From NCBI GenBank assembly GCA_018894105.1, contig CM032117.1, positions 32,096,501 to 32,160,500 on the forward strand: a DNA stretch of 64,000 bases, given 5' to 3'. The stretch is from Jacaranda mimosifolia. Its lineage: Eukaryota > Streptophyta > Magnoliopsida > Lamiales > Bignoniaceae. Made by a program: the position numbers and the translations under genes. How positions within the stretch are numbered: position 1 is the stretch's first letter; the number at the start of each line of letters is the position of its first letter. This document shows, one piece after another, positions 47,101 through 57,922 of this stretch. Below the pieces are notes generated by a model. That model searched no databases. It was not told where the DNA came from and saw only the letters and a list, made by a program, of their open reading frames with translations.

Positions 47101-47960
47101 AGTTCTCTGGATTTGATCCATATGGATGTTTGTGGACCACTAAAAATTAGTGCAAGAGGTGCCTATTCATACTTCATTACCTTCACCGATGATCATACTT
47201 GGTTCGAATATGTGTATCTTATGAAGTACAAGTCCGAAGCTTTTGAAAAGTTCAAAGAGTATAGGAATGAAGTAGAAAAGCAACAAGGAATAAGTATTAA
47301 AGCTCTTCAATTGGATAGAGGAGGAGAATGCTTAAGTATCGAATTCTTGGATTATCTAAAGGAGAATGAGATTCTCTCACAATGGACTCCACCCTGCACA
47401 TCCTAACACAATAGAGTAACCGTGATGAGAAATCATACCTTATTGGACATGGTATAGTCCATGATGAGCTTCACCGATATGCCTATATCCTTTTGGGGAT
47501 TCGCCTTAACTATAGTAGTGAGGATACTAAATATAGTACCTTCAAAGTCAGTGCCAAGGACACCACATGAGATGTGGTATGGTAAACCACATTTTTATTC
47601 TTTTCTAAGAGTTTGGGGTTTCCCACGTACATCAAGTTAGTGGGAGACAAGTTGGATGCGAGATCCACCTTGTGCAAGTTATTGGGATACCCAAGAGAGT
47701 CTTTAGGTTATTACTTCTACGATCCCTCGAAAAAAAGGTGTTTGTTTCAAGGAACGCCATCTTTTTGAAAAAAGAATTTCTATTAGATACAAAAGACGTT
47801 GTTGTTGAACTTGATAAAGCTCAAGATGATCATAACATCCCACAAGCAGTAGGAACAAGTGAACATCAAGATCCTAGCACACAACCTCTTAGAAGGTCGA
47901 ACCGAATTAAGATGCAACCCAAAAGGTTTGGATTTCTTCATGACATGGGCTAAATGGATA
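47101..47960 (+). pseudogene. Copia integrase and linker, copy 4
   Basis: Reads LIHMDVCGPL (first Asp), YSYFITFTDDHTWFEYVYLM, KALQLDRGGECL (second Asp present), then WTPPCTS and a stop. The position of the catalytic Glu (GVAERRNRT in copy 3) reads RVTVMRNHT, so the Glu is lost. SFWGFAL and SKSVPRTPHEMW follow. The linker 47672-47953 ends with STQPLRRSNRIKMQPKRFGF, the usual lead-in to the RT of copia proteins. Confidence 0.8.
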
Positions 47961-48680
47961 GTGATTCGAAGACCTATGAAGAAGCTTTGTTGGACATAGA
48001 TTCGGGACATTGGCTTGAGGCCATGAAATCTGAAATGGTATCAATGTACTCCAATAAAGTATGGACTTTGGTAGATCCACCGGAGGGTATAGTACCCATT
48101 GATTGCAAGTGGATCTACAAGCGAAAGCTATGAGTCAATGGAGAGCTAACTATCTTTAACGCTAGACTAGTGGCAAAAGGTTATACTTAAACACCCGGTA
48201 TTGATTTTCAGGAATCCTTTTCACCAGTAGCTATACCTAAGTCCATTAGGATTATGCTTGCCATAGCCGCATATTTTGACTATGAGATATAACAAATGGA
48301 TGTAAAAACTTCTTTCCTTAATAGAAACATTGAATAAGAAATCTATATGGAGCAATATCAAGGTTTTACATCCAACGGAAGTGAGCTAAAGTTTTGCAAA
48401 CTCCAAAGGTCCATCTATGGACTTCAACAAGCATCTCGAAGTTGGAACATACATTTTGATAAGACAGTCAAATCATTTAGCTTTATCAAAAATGTGTATG
48501 AACCTTGTGTATATAAAAATACTAGTAGGAGCTCCATACAGTTTATTGTGCTTTATGTCTATGGCATTCTTCTCATTGGGAATGAGAAAGAAATGTTAGA
48601 CTGTACTAAAGCATGGTTTAGGAGAAGAATCCTTCGTATTGGGAATATGGATCTATAGAGATTGATCAAAGATAATGTTG
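47961..48680 (+). pseudogene. Copia reverse transcriptase, copy 4, catalytic box altered
   Basis: Legible stretches are VWTLVDPPEGIVPIDCKWIY, RLVAKGYT followed by a stop, FQESFSPVAIPKSIRIMLA, QMDVKTSFLNRNIE, FTSNGSELKFCKLQRSIYGL and LQQASRSWNIHFDK. The active-site box that is YVDD in copy 3 reads YVYG here (near 48562), removing both Asp residues, so the enzyme could not have worked. Confidence 0.8.
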
Positions 48681-49488
48681 AGGCTTTCCCAAATACCATA
48701 CATTGACAAGACACTAAAGAGGTTTAGTATGGAAGAATCCACGAAAGGATTCCTTCCCATAGGATATAGTCTTCATCTCTTCAAGTCTATGGCCTCTAAG
48801 ACTAAAGACGAGTGAGAAAGAATGTCCCATACACCTTATACGTCCGCCGTTGGAAGCATAATATATGTTGTTCAATGTACAAGGTCGAATGTCACACATG
48901 CTCTAAGCATTATGAGTCACTTTCAATCCAACCGAGGTGAACGTCACTGGCAAGCCGTAAAAGCAATCCTAAAGTACTTGAGAAGAACTAAGGATTTATT
49001 TTTTCGTATACAACAATGGAGAATTGAAACTTGAAGGGTTTTTGGATTCTAGTTTCCAATTTGATGAAAATGACCTAAAATCCATCTCAAGATTTATATT
49101 TTACCTCCATAGAGGCATGGTGAGTTGGAAAGTTTCAAGCAAGACACCATGGTCGATTCTACCATTGAGGTAGAAATATATTGCGGCTTCGAAAACCACA
49201 ATGTTTGGAAGAAAAACTTCATCCAAGAGTGGGATGTAGTGCCTAGTGTGCAAAAGCCTATGGTTGTCTTTTGAAGACAACTTAGGACTTGAGCCATGAT
49301 CTCATCAGCGATCCAAACACAAATTAAATGCATTATCAATTGATCTACGAGATCAATTGATAGAGGTAGCAACTGAGTAGATAAAATTGTCTCAGAAGAG
49401 AATATAGCAGATCCACTGACTAAACCCCCAACACAATAGGTCTTTGAACAACATTTTAAGAAGATAGGCCTTAAGGCTATGGGGAATT
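48681..49488 (+). pseudogene. Copia RT end and RNase H, copy 4
   Basis: Near 48720-48760 RFSMEESTKGFLPI can be read. YTSAVGSIIYVVQCTRSNVTHAL lies at 48837-48903, then HWQAVKAILKYLRRTKDLF. ELEGFLDSSFQ-like sequence, SWKVSSKTP and NFIQEWDVVPSVQKPMVVF follow to about 49275, after which stops accumulate. The polyprotein end (SLNNILRR-ALRLWGIS) is at about 49440-49490. The TTEAEY motif is disrupted. Confidence 0.7.
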
Positions 49489-49510
49489 AGCTTTAGGGAA
49501 AGTGGAAGAT
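49489..49510 (+). other. Polypurine tract, copy 4
   Basis: AGCTTTAGGGAAAGTGGAAG directly precedes the 3' LTR and matches the tract of copy 3. Confidence 0.75.
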
Positions 49511-51740
49511 CATTGGAATAGTGCTTCGCAGTTAATTAGATTGGCATGTAAACTATTTCACTTGTGATACAATCTTAATTAAATGGTATTCATATAAAAT
49601 TGTCATCTTCATCTTATGCTTATTTTACTTCTGGCATTTGGTTGAAGGCCTTAAATCATACTTTGACTATATGATTTTGTTGCACACTGAGTGGTGATCA
49701 TGAAATAAGTCTCTATGGTCGTGATTTTAAAAATATTTCAAGTGATAGAATCTTATGAGACAGGGCATCTAAGATTTGGATAGACTTACACTAATGATGC
49801 ATAAATCCAAGGAGTTGGATATTGCTCCATTTCATGAGCGATCCATGTTATACATGGGTGCATGTTAGTGGGTGTTTGTTAGAGAACAAGTTCACTAAAG
49901 ACCCGCCTAGATAATCCACTAGGTAGCCAGAGTGGCAAGTCAGTAGTGGCAAGTTCTCTAGCTTACACTAGTGCATATAATTAGTCCTTTCACCTAAAGA
50001 TCCATGGTAACCTTATGTTTGAGTCCTTCTACTTTGACTCTTCACCAACCACGTAGCAGGTCATTCGGATTGAGATTGGGTGTGAACTACTTAAACATAA
50101 AGGTTTGTGAAATCCAAGATGGGATCCATCTCCTCATCATTGTGAAGAGCGAATGTATCTCCTATGTATTCTATAATGATCGATTCCAAGAAATCATTGC
50201 GCAAGGTAATATGATATTTGGAAAAGAAGTTTTCCAAAGATGAGATCATAAAGGGGAATCAAACATTGGGATTAGAGACATAGTTAGTGAGGCTATTAGG
50301 GAGCAGACAAATATCTTATCCTAGGCCTCCTTCGTGAGATAGAATATGGAAGGACTGTTTTTTCATGGTAAGCGTAGAGCTAGAATAGTTCATCAGGACA
50401 TATCCAATTAGTTAGGTTCCATGGGCTTGTTGCTAGACATCGACTATTGAGATTGGGTACTCTTCGATTAATGGAGATTAATTGAAAGAGTTATTAGTTT
50501 AAAGAAGTTTAAACTAATGTGAATATTTCAATATTCAAAATATCACAATGAGTTGTAACCCATGTTCAATGAATGGATGAACTTAATGGATCACACACAA
50601 AAGCTTAAAGGAAGTTCTACTTGATGAGAGGAATTTTCTAAGGAGCTAGAAAATTCACCAGGCGGTTTTGGACAAGAATTCGATTGACTGATTTTTTTGG
50701 CCATCTTAGCTTGATTAATTTAATTGTTAAATTAATCAAAATAATTTAAGGAGTTAAATTAGACCAATTAAATAAAAAATTAATTTAATTGGTTCCATGT
50801 GATAATTAATTAGTCATATTAACTTAAGTAGTTAAGTTGACACCTATTAACTTAAAGAGTTAAGTTAATTGACTTAATAAGTTAAGTCAAACCAATTAAT
50901 TAAATTAAGAATAAATTTAATTAAAATGAGTATTTGGATTTTGGATGAAAATTCAGTGAAGGAGTTCATTTGAAATTAATTTAGAGTTAATTTGCATTAC
51001 ATTTGATCTTATGAAATGTAGATGCTAATTAAATGCAAATGCATGTCAAATTCAAATTCACATACAAGTTGGCAAGTTGCCAACAAGCATGGGAGGTGTG
51101 ATACCAATTTACATCACACCATCCTCTCTATAAATACCTAGGTGGCCGGCCATTAGATGGCTTAATCATAATATTCCTTTTTTCCCTTCAAAAAGTGTGA
51201 CATTTCATGTGTTGAAGGCTCACACTCTCTAAATACTTTCCCTCTCCAATTCCTCTCAAAACCACCACTCCCTCACCTTCATCCTCTCAGTTTCTAGCAG
51301 ATTTAAGGCTAATTAGAGCTGTCCTTGGATGTGTAGATTATTACATTAGAGGTCCAATACTTGGGGGGTTGGTGTTCCTTGGTGAACTATTATTGTCCAG
51401 TAAATTTCGTGGCAGATTTGAAGGACTTTGGAAGTTTGAATTTTCACAAAATTTTTACAACACCTTCCTTGACATGTTTAGGTGTTCTTTGTAAACTTTG
51501 AGCAATTTTGGAGTTGTGGAATGTGGTCAGCTATTGGCGACTTTCTACTATGCGCGATTGCTCATTTGAAGAGTTCATTGGAGTCTTTCTCCTTCTACCT
51601 TTGGATTTAGTATTCAAGGTAAATTTTTTGAACTTAAATCCTTATTATAAGCATGATTAGATCCTTGGAGTGGAGTAGCTAAGTTATATTTAGCCTTTTG
51701 CGGTTTTATATTTTGGATTCTTAGCCTACTCTTACTTTTA
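49511..51740 (+). mobile_element. Copia family C 3' LTR, copy 4
   Basis: Length 2,230 bp. It starts CATTGGAATAGTGC (the first two bases mutated from TG) and ends CTTTTA (from CTTTCA). It aligns with the 5' LTR without the 632-bp insertion, so the insertion came after integration. Confidence 0.88.
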
Positions 51741-52003
51741 CCTTGGTTCCAATATGCTGAACGATCTTTTGATCGACCTAAGGACCATCGATCCAAAGAC
51801 GGAGCTCACATCAAGCTAACTTGAAGATGGCGGCCTTTATGGAGTTTATGTTATTGTACCTCTGTAGGTCGAGATAGCATGCCTTATGGAGAAAAGATCT
51901 TAATGGCTTTTATGGGTCGAATTACTAAGGCGTTGAAGAGGTCGATTCAACTTCACCTATATCATAGTTAACTTTTGATTTAAGGCCTAACATGAAAAGC
52001 TAA
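51741..52003. other. Short spacer between two retroelements
   Basis: 51741-51745 is the target duplication CCTTG of copy 4, and 51999-52003 (GCTAA) is the duplication of the next element. The 258 bp between are a fragment of older sequence that once continued from 40961 and into 60829. No gene is seen. Confidence 0.7.
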
Positions 52004-55000
52004 TGTAACACCCCTAATTATTTTATTAATTATGTTCATTATTATTTGGAGAACTATGTTAATTATTGTTTTGTGATTTATGTTAATTGTTATTTCATTT
52101 TATTCTTGATTTATGAAATTTTATTTAATTTAATTAGTTTATATTTAATTAGTTTATATTTCTATTAATTTAATTAGTTTATGAATTTCAATTTTGAAGA
52201 ATTGAATTAAAACATTTTTTGGGTTTGAGGGGTTTGCATGGAAGACCCTAAGTCAACTAGGGTTTTAACATTATTTTTCTAAAGTTTTGGACTTAATTGC
52301 ATGACTCTAACTTCTTGGGGCCTAAATTGAAAAAAAATGAAAATTTAATTAAAAACGGGCAGCATGATATTTTTTCTTCATTTTCCTTCTTCTTCTTTCT
52401 TCCTTCTCCTTTATCTTTCACTTATTCACTGCTGCAGAAGCTTCTCTGACGACCATCTCACTGGCGATGACTCACACCACCTCATGATCTAAACATCTTC
52501 CCTCACCCTCCCGGCCACACTTACACACACACCTGCATTGTTCTCCACCGGTGGCAATAAGGTGGAAAAAAACCCACCTCGTGGGTTTCATGGTAGCCGA
52601 TGGTACGGTGGTCAGACAAGAGTTACGAGCGGACGGTTGGAGAGTTATTAGCACAGAGAACACATTGGTGGTCTTGTATGGTGGAGTAGAGCAGCGGCCG
52701 CGGCGGAAATAGCCATTACATGCGCGGCAGAGAGAAGAGGAGTTGAAACTTTTGGGCCACTGTTGAGGGTATTCCCGGCCTCAAATATGAAACCTAAGGG
52801 CACAGTTGGATTCAAGATGAAGAAAGGAAGCGAAAGATGGAGGTTTTGCAACTTTTCGACGGTCGATGGCGGTGGTGCTGCGGCGGTGGGATGACAGTTT
52901 CTTTCTCTCAACGCGAAGAACACAGTAGTGTGGTTGGTTTGTGAATCCAAGGTCTCATTGACTGCTTCGTGGTAAGGGATTTGGAAGAATGCTTGTTGTA
53001 TATATATACATGTACATGCATATGTGTACTTTCTTATTGAGTTGTATCCATGCCAAGAATAGAAATTTGGGGATGATGATATGGCTATATATATATGTGT
53101 GTGTGTGTGTAGGTTTCCCATGCTAAGGAATATTTTATTTGTGGACCCGAACATGTCATACTAAATGCCAAAATTGGAAATTAATAAATAATTACTAAGG
53201 ATTATGTAATGTGGGATTAAGTGGCATATGATTAGGATTAATTATGCAGAAATTGAGGACTAGTTTATGTTATATTATTGGAATTGATATGAAGATCGGG
53301 ATTATTTTAGCAATAATTGACCTTATTAGCCATTTTGAGTCGATAGCTACGATTAAGTCCTAAAACTATCATGTTAATCGAGATGTTAGTAATTTTGAAT
53401 AAATGATAAGCATGATAGTAATTATTATGGGTTATTAAGGTTGTCTGGGGATTCTGATTCTGAACCTATTCTTTTGGATTAGGTAATGTGGAATTGGAAC
53501 CCACTAACTAATAGGCTGCAGATCGTGATTTGTATATTGAGACTACAAAGGTGAGGCTCTGTCATTCTGGCCTTGATTCTATCTATTCTTGTGAAATGAC
53601 CCCCCCCTGTGAGGGTTCAACGTGCTTGTGTACCCTACTTGTTCTTGTTATTAAAACTCATAAATTGTTGAGATCTTGTTCGTCGTCTGTTGCTTGTTTC
53701 GTGAACCCCTGTGAGGGTTTGTCTTATTAGTTCTCGCTTCTAATATTGTTCAGTGCTATCCGTGGCCTTATAGGCATACATGAATTTTAATTTATTCATA
53801 GATGCTTATATGAAAAGTCTATTTGGGTCAAGTGACAATCCTGGCGAAATGCTTGGATCACTATTCTAAACTTATATCATTGTATTGGTTTATTTAGTTA
53901 CGATCTTGACTTTGGGCAGTCGGGGGTTGACTGTGGCCTAAAGCTTGATCGGCAAGGATCGGTCCTACTGATTCGTGTGGTTGCGATCTTGTCCTTGGGG
54001 GAGGCTTGATCGGCAAGGATTGATTTTACCAATTCGTTCTATAGCAGTTTGGCGAGTTGGCTACTCGTCGAGCGGATATAATGGGGTAGGCCATTTTACG
54101 ATCGTATTGTTTATATAGTGTCAAGGCGATATAAGGGGGCTGGCCGTTTTACGGTCGTATCGTTTATACACAATCGGGAATGATAGAGGGGAAGGCCGTT
54201 ACATGGTCGTACATGTGAAATATGCTTGTAACATTGATTTTATAAAATGTTATTGTCTACTTTGTTTTATAAAACTAAACAAAATCCTGAATTTTGAAAC
54301 CTGCGTATTTCATGAAACAATTTGTTACTAAGTTCTTTAAAACTAATCATGTCTACGAGTTTTGAGATTTTCTATGTAATGTATTTTGACATAAAATGAC
54401 TCTTCGCTGGTAAGGGACGACATTGAGTCATCTCATAAAATGTGGAACAAGAAATACTAGTTTCTAGTTTTAGATCGTAGATTTTGGAAACTCTTTCAAA
54501 TCTTCAAATCCAGTTATCGTAACATATATTTTTAGTGACTTGGATTCAGAATGAATATTATTCTTGTAAATGTATATTGTACTCCATTTCGTTCTGATTC
54601 TTTTTATACATACAAATGCTTGCCTCATTGAGTCATTTGGACTCACCCTCTCTCGTATTGTCTTTCTGTTATTTGCCCACATTGAAGAAGTAGAAGGCAC
54701 CCTGAGCTTGGGCTACCTTTTGGCATAGTGTAAATATTATTATCATGACATCTATAATGGTAAGTATGTGAGATGTTATGGTTGTAAGGTAATAGAGAGC
54801 ATAAGTTATCAGTTAGTGTATTTTTTTCTACGATGTCTGACAGGTTAGAGTTCCTGATGAATGATGTATACATGTAAGTTTAATTATGGGCCTTTGAGAA
54901 ATTGTGACTTGTTATGAGAACATTTGGCTCGTCATTTTTAGCATGACTAACTTGAATTTTAAATTACAAAATTCCTTAGGTTGAGAATTTTGGAGAGTGT

Positions 55001-55082
55001 AATAGGGTATAATTAGTTTTGAAAGATTTGATTGGAGTAGCACCTCGATCCGAAGCAAGCACCTCCCGAACAGGGTGCTACA
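52004..55082 (+). mobile_element. Gypsy 5' LTR (3,079 bp)
   Basis: Runs from TGTAACACCCC to GGGTGCTACA. It includes an AT-rich start, a GC-richer block at about 52430-52950, a TA/TG microsatellite at about 53082-53112, two GTGAGG-palindrome repeats near 53604 and 53702, and GC-richer sub-repeats at 53890-54215. The stretch of roughly 165 bp around 54210-54375 is missing from the 3' LTR. Confidence 0.9.
53890..54215. repeat. LTR sub-repeats with CCGTTTTACGG palindromes
   Basis: Two kinds of repeat follow each other. First, GCGATCTTG...GCTTGATCGGCAAGGAT...ATTCGT occurs twice (about 53900-53980 and 53985-54040). Second, a unit of about 50 bp, GCGATATAAGGGGGC-GGCC-GTTTTACGGTCGTATC, occurs three times (near 54070, 54124 and 54177, the last degenerate). 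The counterpart in the 3' LTR is at about 59805-60105. Confidence 0.7.
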
Positions 55083-55086
55083 GAGG

Positions 55087-55098
55087 TGGTATCAGAGC
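55087..55098 (+). other. Primer-binding site of the gypsy element
   Basis: TGGTATCAGAGC lies four bases after the LTR end, complementary to the initiator tRNA-Met 3' end. It is unmutated. Confidence 0.9.
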
Positions 55099-56260
55099 TT
55101 AGGTTTGGAAACCTGAGCTATGCCAGGACAGGGTCCTTGGAATATGGGATTTCTAGATTAGTATGGATTATATTTGACTTGAGAATTTTGTTAGGACTTG
55201 AAATTTGGGATAATACATGATATCAAAAAGTGAAGGATTGGTATTGGGATGGCCAGCCAGTATATAGTCTATTACTTTAAGATATCATGCACGTGACTTT
55301 ACAAATGTTTGGTGGAATGATATCATTGAAGTTACATTGTTGACCGAGCATTTTGTGATAATAAAACGTGGGAACTGAAAGGTTGTTTGAGATGGTTAGT
55401 TAATAACATATATATATATATATGATTATGACTCAAATGTCTGAGGTAATTAATTATTATCAAAGGAAGAGCACTGGTTTGATTATTCGTTGATACCGGA
55501 TAAGTGGGAAAGATCGTTTGTGGGAAATGAAGCCCCTAGAAATTGTACTATAACTTTGAGGAATAAGGGAATAATATTTTCTTGAAAAATCTTAAGATCT
55601 AGTATTATGGGACATATATAATACTTAAAATGTGTAGTTATATGGAGACATATATGTTTCATATATAATCTTATAAGGAGTGAAATGAAATGAGTTGTTT
55701 TGAAGATAATATTGGAATTGGTTAACTTGTTCATCCATAGTCAGACAATGAGTAAGTTTAGAAAATATGTTATAGGAACTCATGTATGATTCAATGTGGT
55801 TTTTCTTGCTAGTAGTCTTCGATATACACATATTCCTGCTTCATAATATACTTGTACTCAACATACCCTTGTACATTATGATAAGAATCATTAGAAGTTT
55901 GAATGTTAACGGAACCTCCTATTGAATACTGCAGATTTCACATAGTTAATAGGGCTGAAAGATCTTATATACTAAGTGATGCTACGGGAGAAACCTCACC
56001 CATTTCCCCTTATAGTGGGCTGTTTGAGGTCGTAAAGGATGACCTACCATCTATCAAGATAAAGCACAAAATGATCAAATAAGAAATGTTAATGATCAAG
56101 GACACCCCGCACCAGAGGACAGAACAATGCAGACCCCACCATTAAACTAGAGAATCAGAGGGCAAGCTGTAGAACAGATGTTTACCATGTGGCGGTAGTG
56201 TATGCAATTCTATCTACAGCAAAGTCAAGCTGGCGGTTCTCAAAATATTGAACAACTTGT
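55099..56260 (+). mobile_element. Gypsy leader, no coding motif
   Basis: About 1.1 kb of AT-rich sequence between the primer-binding site and the recognisable gag, with a short (AT)n run near 55410-55424. No open frame here resembles a known protein. The true gag start codon is not identifiable, perhaps in the ATGATCAAG region near 56089. Confidence 0.55.
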
Positions 56261-57120
56261 TGTGGGTCAAATGCTAGAATGGTTCCTTAAACATAACCCC
56301 CTAAGGTTTATCAGCGAACCAGATGATCAGAAAGTAGAAACATAGGTCGAAGAGAATGAGAAAAATTTTCAAGTACTAGATTATCTGGAAGAATATAAGG
56401 TTAAACATGCCACCTTTCTTTTGGGAGAAGATGCCTATCACTGGTGGAGGTTACTAGACCAACAGTGGAACCAAGAAGGAACTCTCTGTACCTGGGAGAA
56501 CTTTAAAAGCGAATTTATGAATAAATTCATGCCTGAAGATGTAAAGAATGCTCGGGAGAGGGAGTTTATGGAACTTACTCAAGGATCTATGTCAGTGTGC
56601 CAGTATGAAGTCAAATTTAATCGTTTAATCCGGTACACACCTCATATATTGGGTGATGAGAAACACAGAATAAGAAAATTCATTGAAAGGCTAAAGATTG
56701 GGTTGCGAAGAGCTCTCTTAACTTGTGAATTTCCTACTTATAGCAGGGCCGTGAATAAGGTCATTCAGGCAGAATCAGATATTAAGGAGATATCTAAAAT
56801 CGAAGAAAAGATTAAGAAGTGAAAGACTTTTGAGTCTGCAATTCAAAGTGGAGAGAAAAGTGACTCTAGGAGAAAACAACAAAGGGTTCAAGGTCAGACA
56901 TCGGTCAACCACCTCTCTCTTAGTGGAAATAACACTTGTCCAACTCAACTGACTCTAAGAAAAGCTTGTGAATTTTGTGGTGACCCCCATCACAATGAAT
57001 CTACATGTTGGAAAAAGCATGGAAAATGTATACAATGTGGCAGTGACTGACATTTTGTTAAGAGTTGTCCTAGGGGTAGGAAATTTGCCTCAAATGATCA
57101 AGGAAACAAGGGAAAACAAC
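56261..57120 (+). pseudogene. Ty3/gypsy gag with zinc knuckles
   Basis: A frame open from about 56350 and running in phase to 56822 contains the core of the retrotransposon gag domain: YKVKHATFLLGEDAYHWWR, WENFKSEFMNKFMPEDVK, REREFMELTQGSMSVCQYE and FIERLKIGLRRALL. After one stop at 56820 the sequence continues in frame to two CCHC-type knuckles: CEFCGDPHHNESTC (about 56967-57008) and CIQCGSD-HFVKSCP (57029-57070), the second with a stop inside. Upstream, FLKHNPLRFISEPDD is also legible. It is the least damaged gag in the window. Gag binds and packages element RNA. Confidence 0.85.
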
Positions 57121-57464
57121 TTATGGAATCTAGCTGAAGACGAAAGGGCCCGACTTGAGCTAGTGCCTCTAAGAGAAGTGCACCGGACTCACAAAACGTT
57201 GTTTAAGGTATTGTTACGTTCACAATATTTTGAGAAACTAATGAGACTCGTTCTCTTATATCTTTCTGTCTCACTTTAAAGTTAAACTAGACTTTTAACC
57301 CAGGCCTCAATCAAACCCTTATAGACATGGATGTTAATAACCAACATTTGCAAAAAAGATTTAGTGTCACCCTTGAAGAAGCGTAGTTGTGTCAATATCT
57401 TCTATACCCATCGATTTTGTTCTAAGTTTCTTGAATAAGATAAGGATCTGAACATAAGACAGCG

Positions 57465-57800
57465 TGATGGATTGAAATACTAAAAGACTGTTACTCTTCC
57501 AGCACTTATCACCCAAAAAGGCGAATGTAGTAGCCAATGCCTTGAGCTGAAAGGCTGGAATGGTTCACCTGCTGGAAGTAGAAGCAATAAAAAGCCTAAG
57601 AACGGGTTATGTTGAAATTGAAGGAAAGTTGATCATTCTGGAGAATCTGAGTGCAATACCGATATTCAAGGTATTCTTTTATTCCGTAAGAAAATATATG
57701 TACCAAAAGAAATGGAAGAAAGATTGTTAGATAAGGCACACAAGTCAAGATAAACGATGCATCTGAGAAGCATAAAGATGTATCAGGACTTGAATGAACA
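57465..57800 (+). pseudogene. Gypsy RNase H tail and integrase zinc-binding remnant
   Basis: At about 57500-57560 a frame reads HPKKANVVANAL followed by KAGMV, the end of gypsy RNase H. Then GYVEIEGKLIILENLSAIP (57605-57665) and, in another frame, KIYVPKEMEERLLDKAHKSR and MHLRSIKMYQDLN (57685-57795), the His-His-Cys-Cys N-terminus of integrase. All RT sequence between gag and here is gone, and the integrase core is deleted after 57800. Confidence 0.8.
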
Positions 57801-57904
57801 ATCCTGGCGAAATGTAATGAAGAGAAGATGTAGATCAACAGACTGAATCTACTCATTTTCTGTCAGTCAGAACAACATTCGGATAAGAATCTGGGGACCA
57901 TATT

Positions 57905-57922
57905 CTTTTAAGGGGGAGAGCC
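57905..57922 (+). other. Polypurine tract of the gypsy element
   Basis: CTTTTAAGGGGGAGAGCC ends at the first base of the 3' LTR. It sits after DKNLGTIFF, the relic of the polyprotein end. Confidence 0.85.

Larger units (their letters stand above)
40962..51740 (+). mobile_element. Whole Ty1/copia element, family C copy 4
   Basis: A 10,779-bp plus-strand element with 5' LTR, iMet-type primer-binding site, about 2 kb leader, gag, protease, integrase, RT, RNase H, polypurine tract and 3' LTR in order. It is flanked by a perfect 5-bp target duplication, CCTTG (40957-40961 and 51741-51745). The 5' LTR holds a further 632-bp insertion. Every coding domain has stops or frameshifts, the RT YVDD box is changed and the integrase Glu is lost. 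It is in opposite orientation to copies 1-3. Confidence 0.92.
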
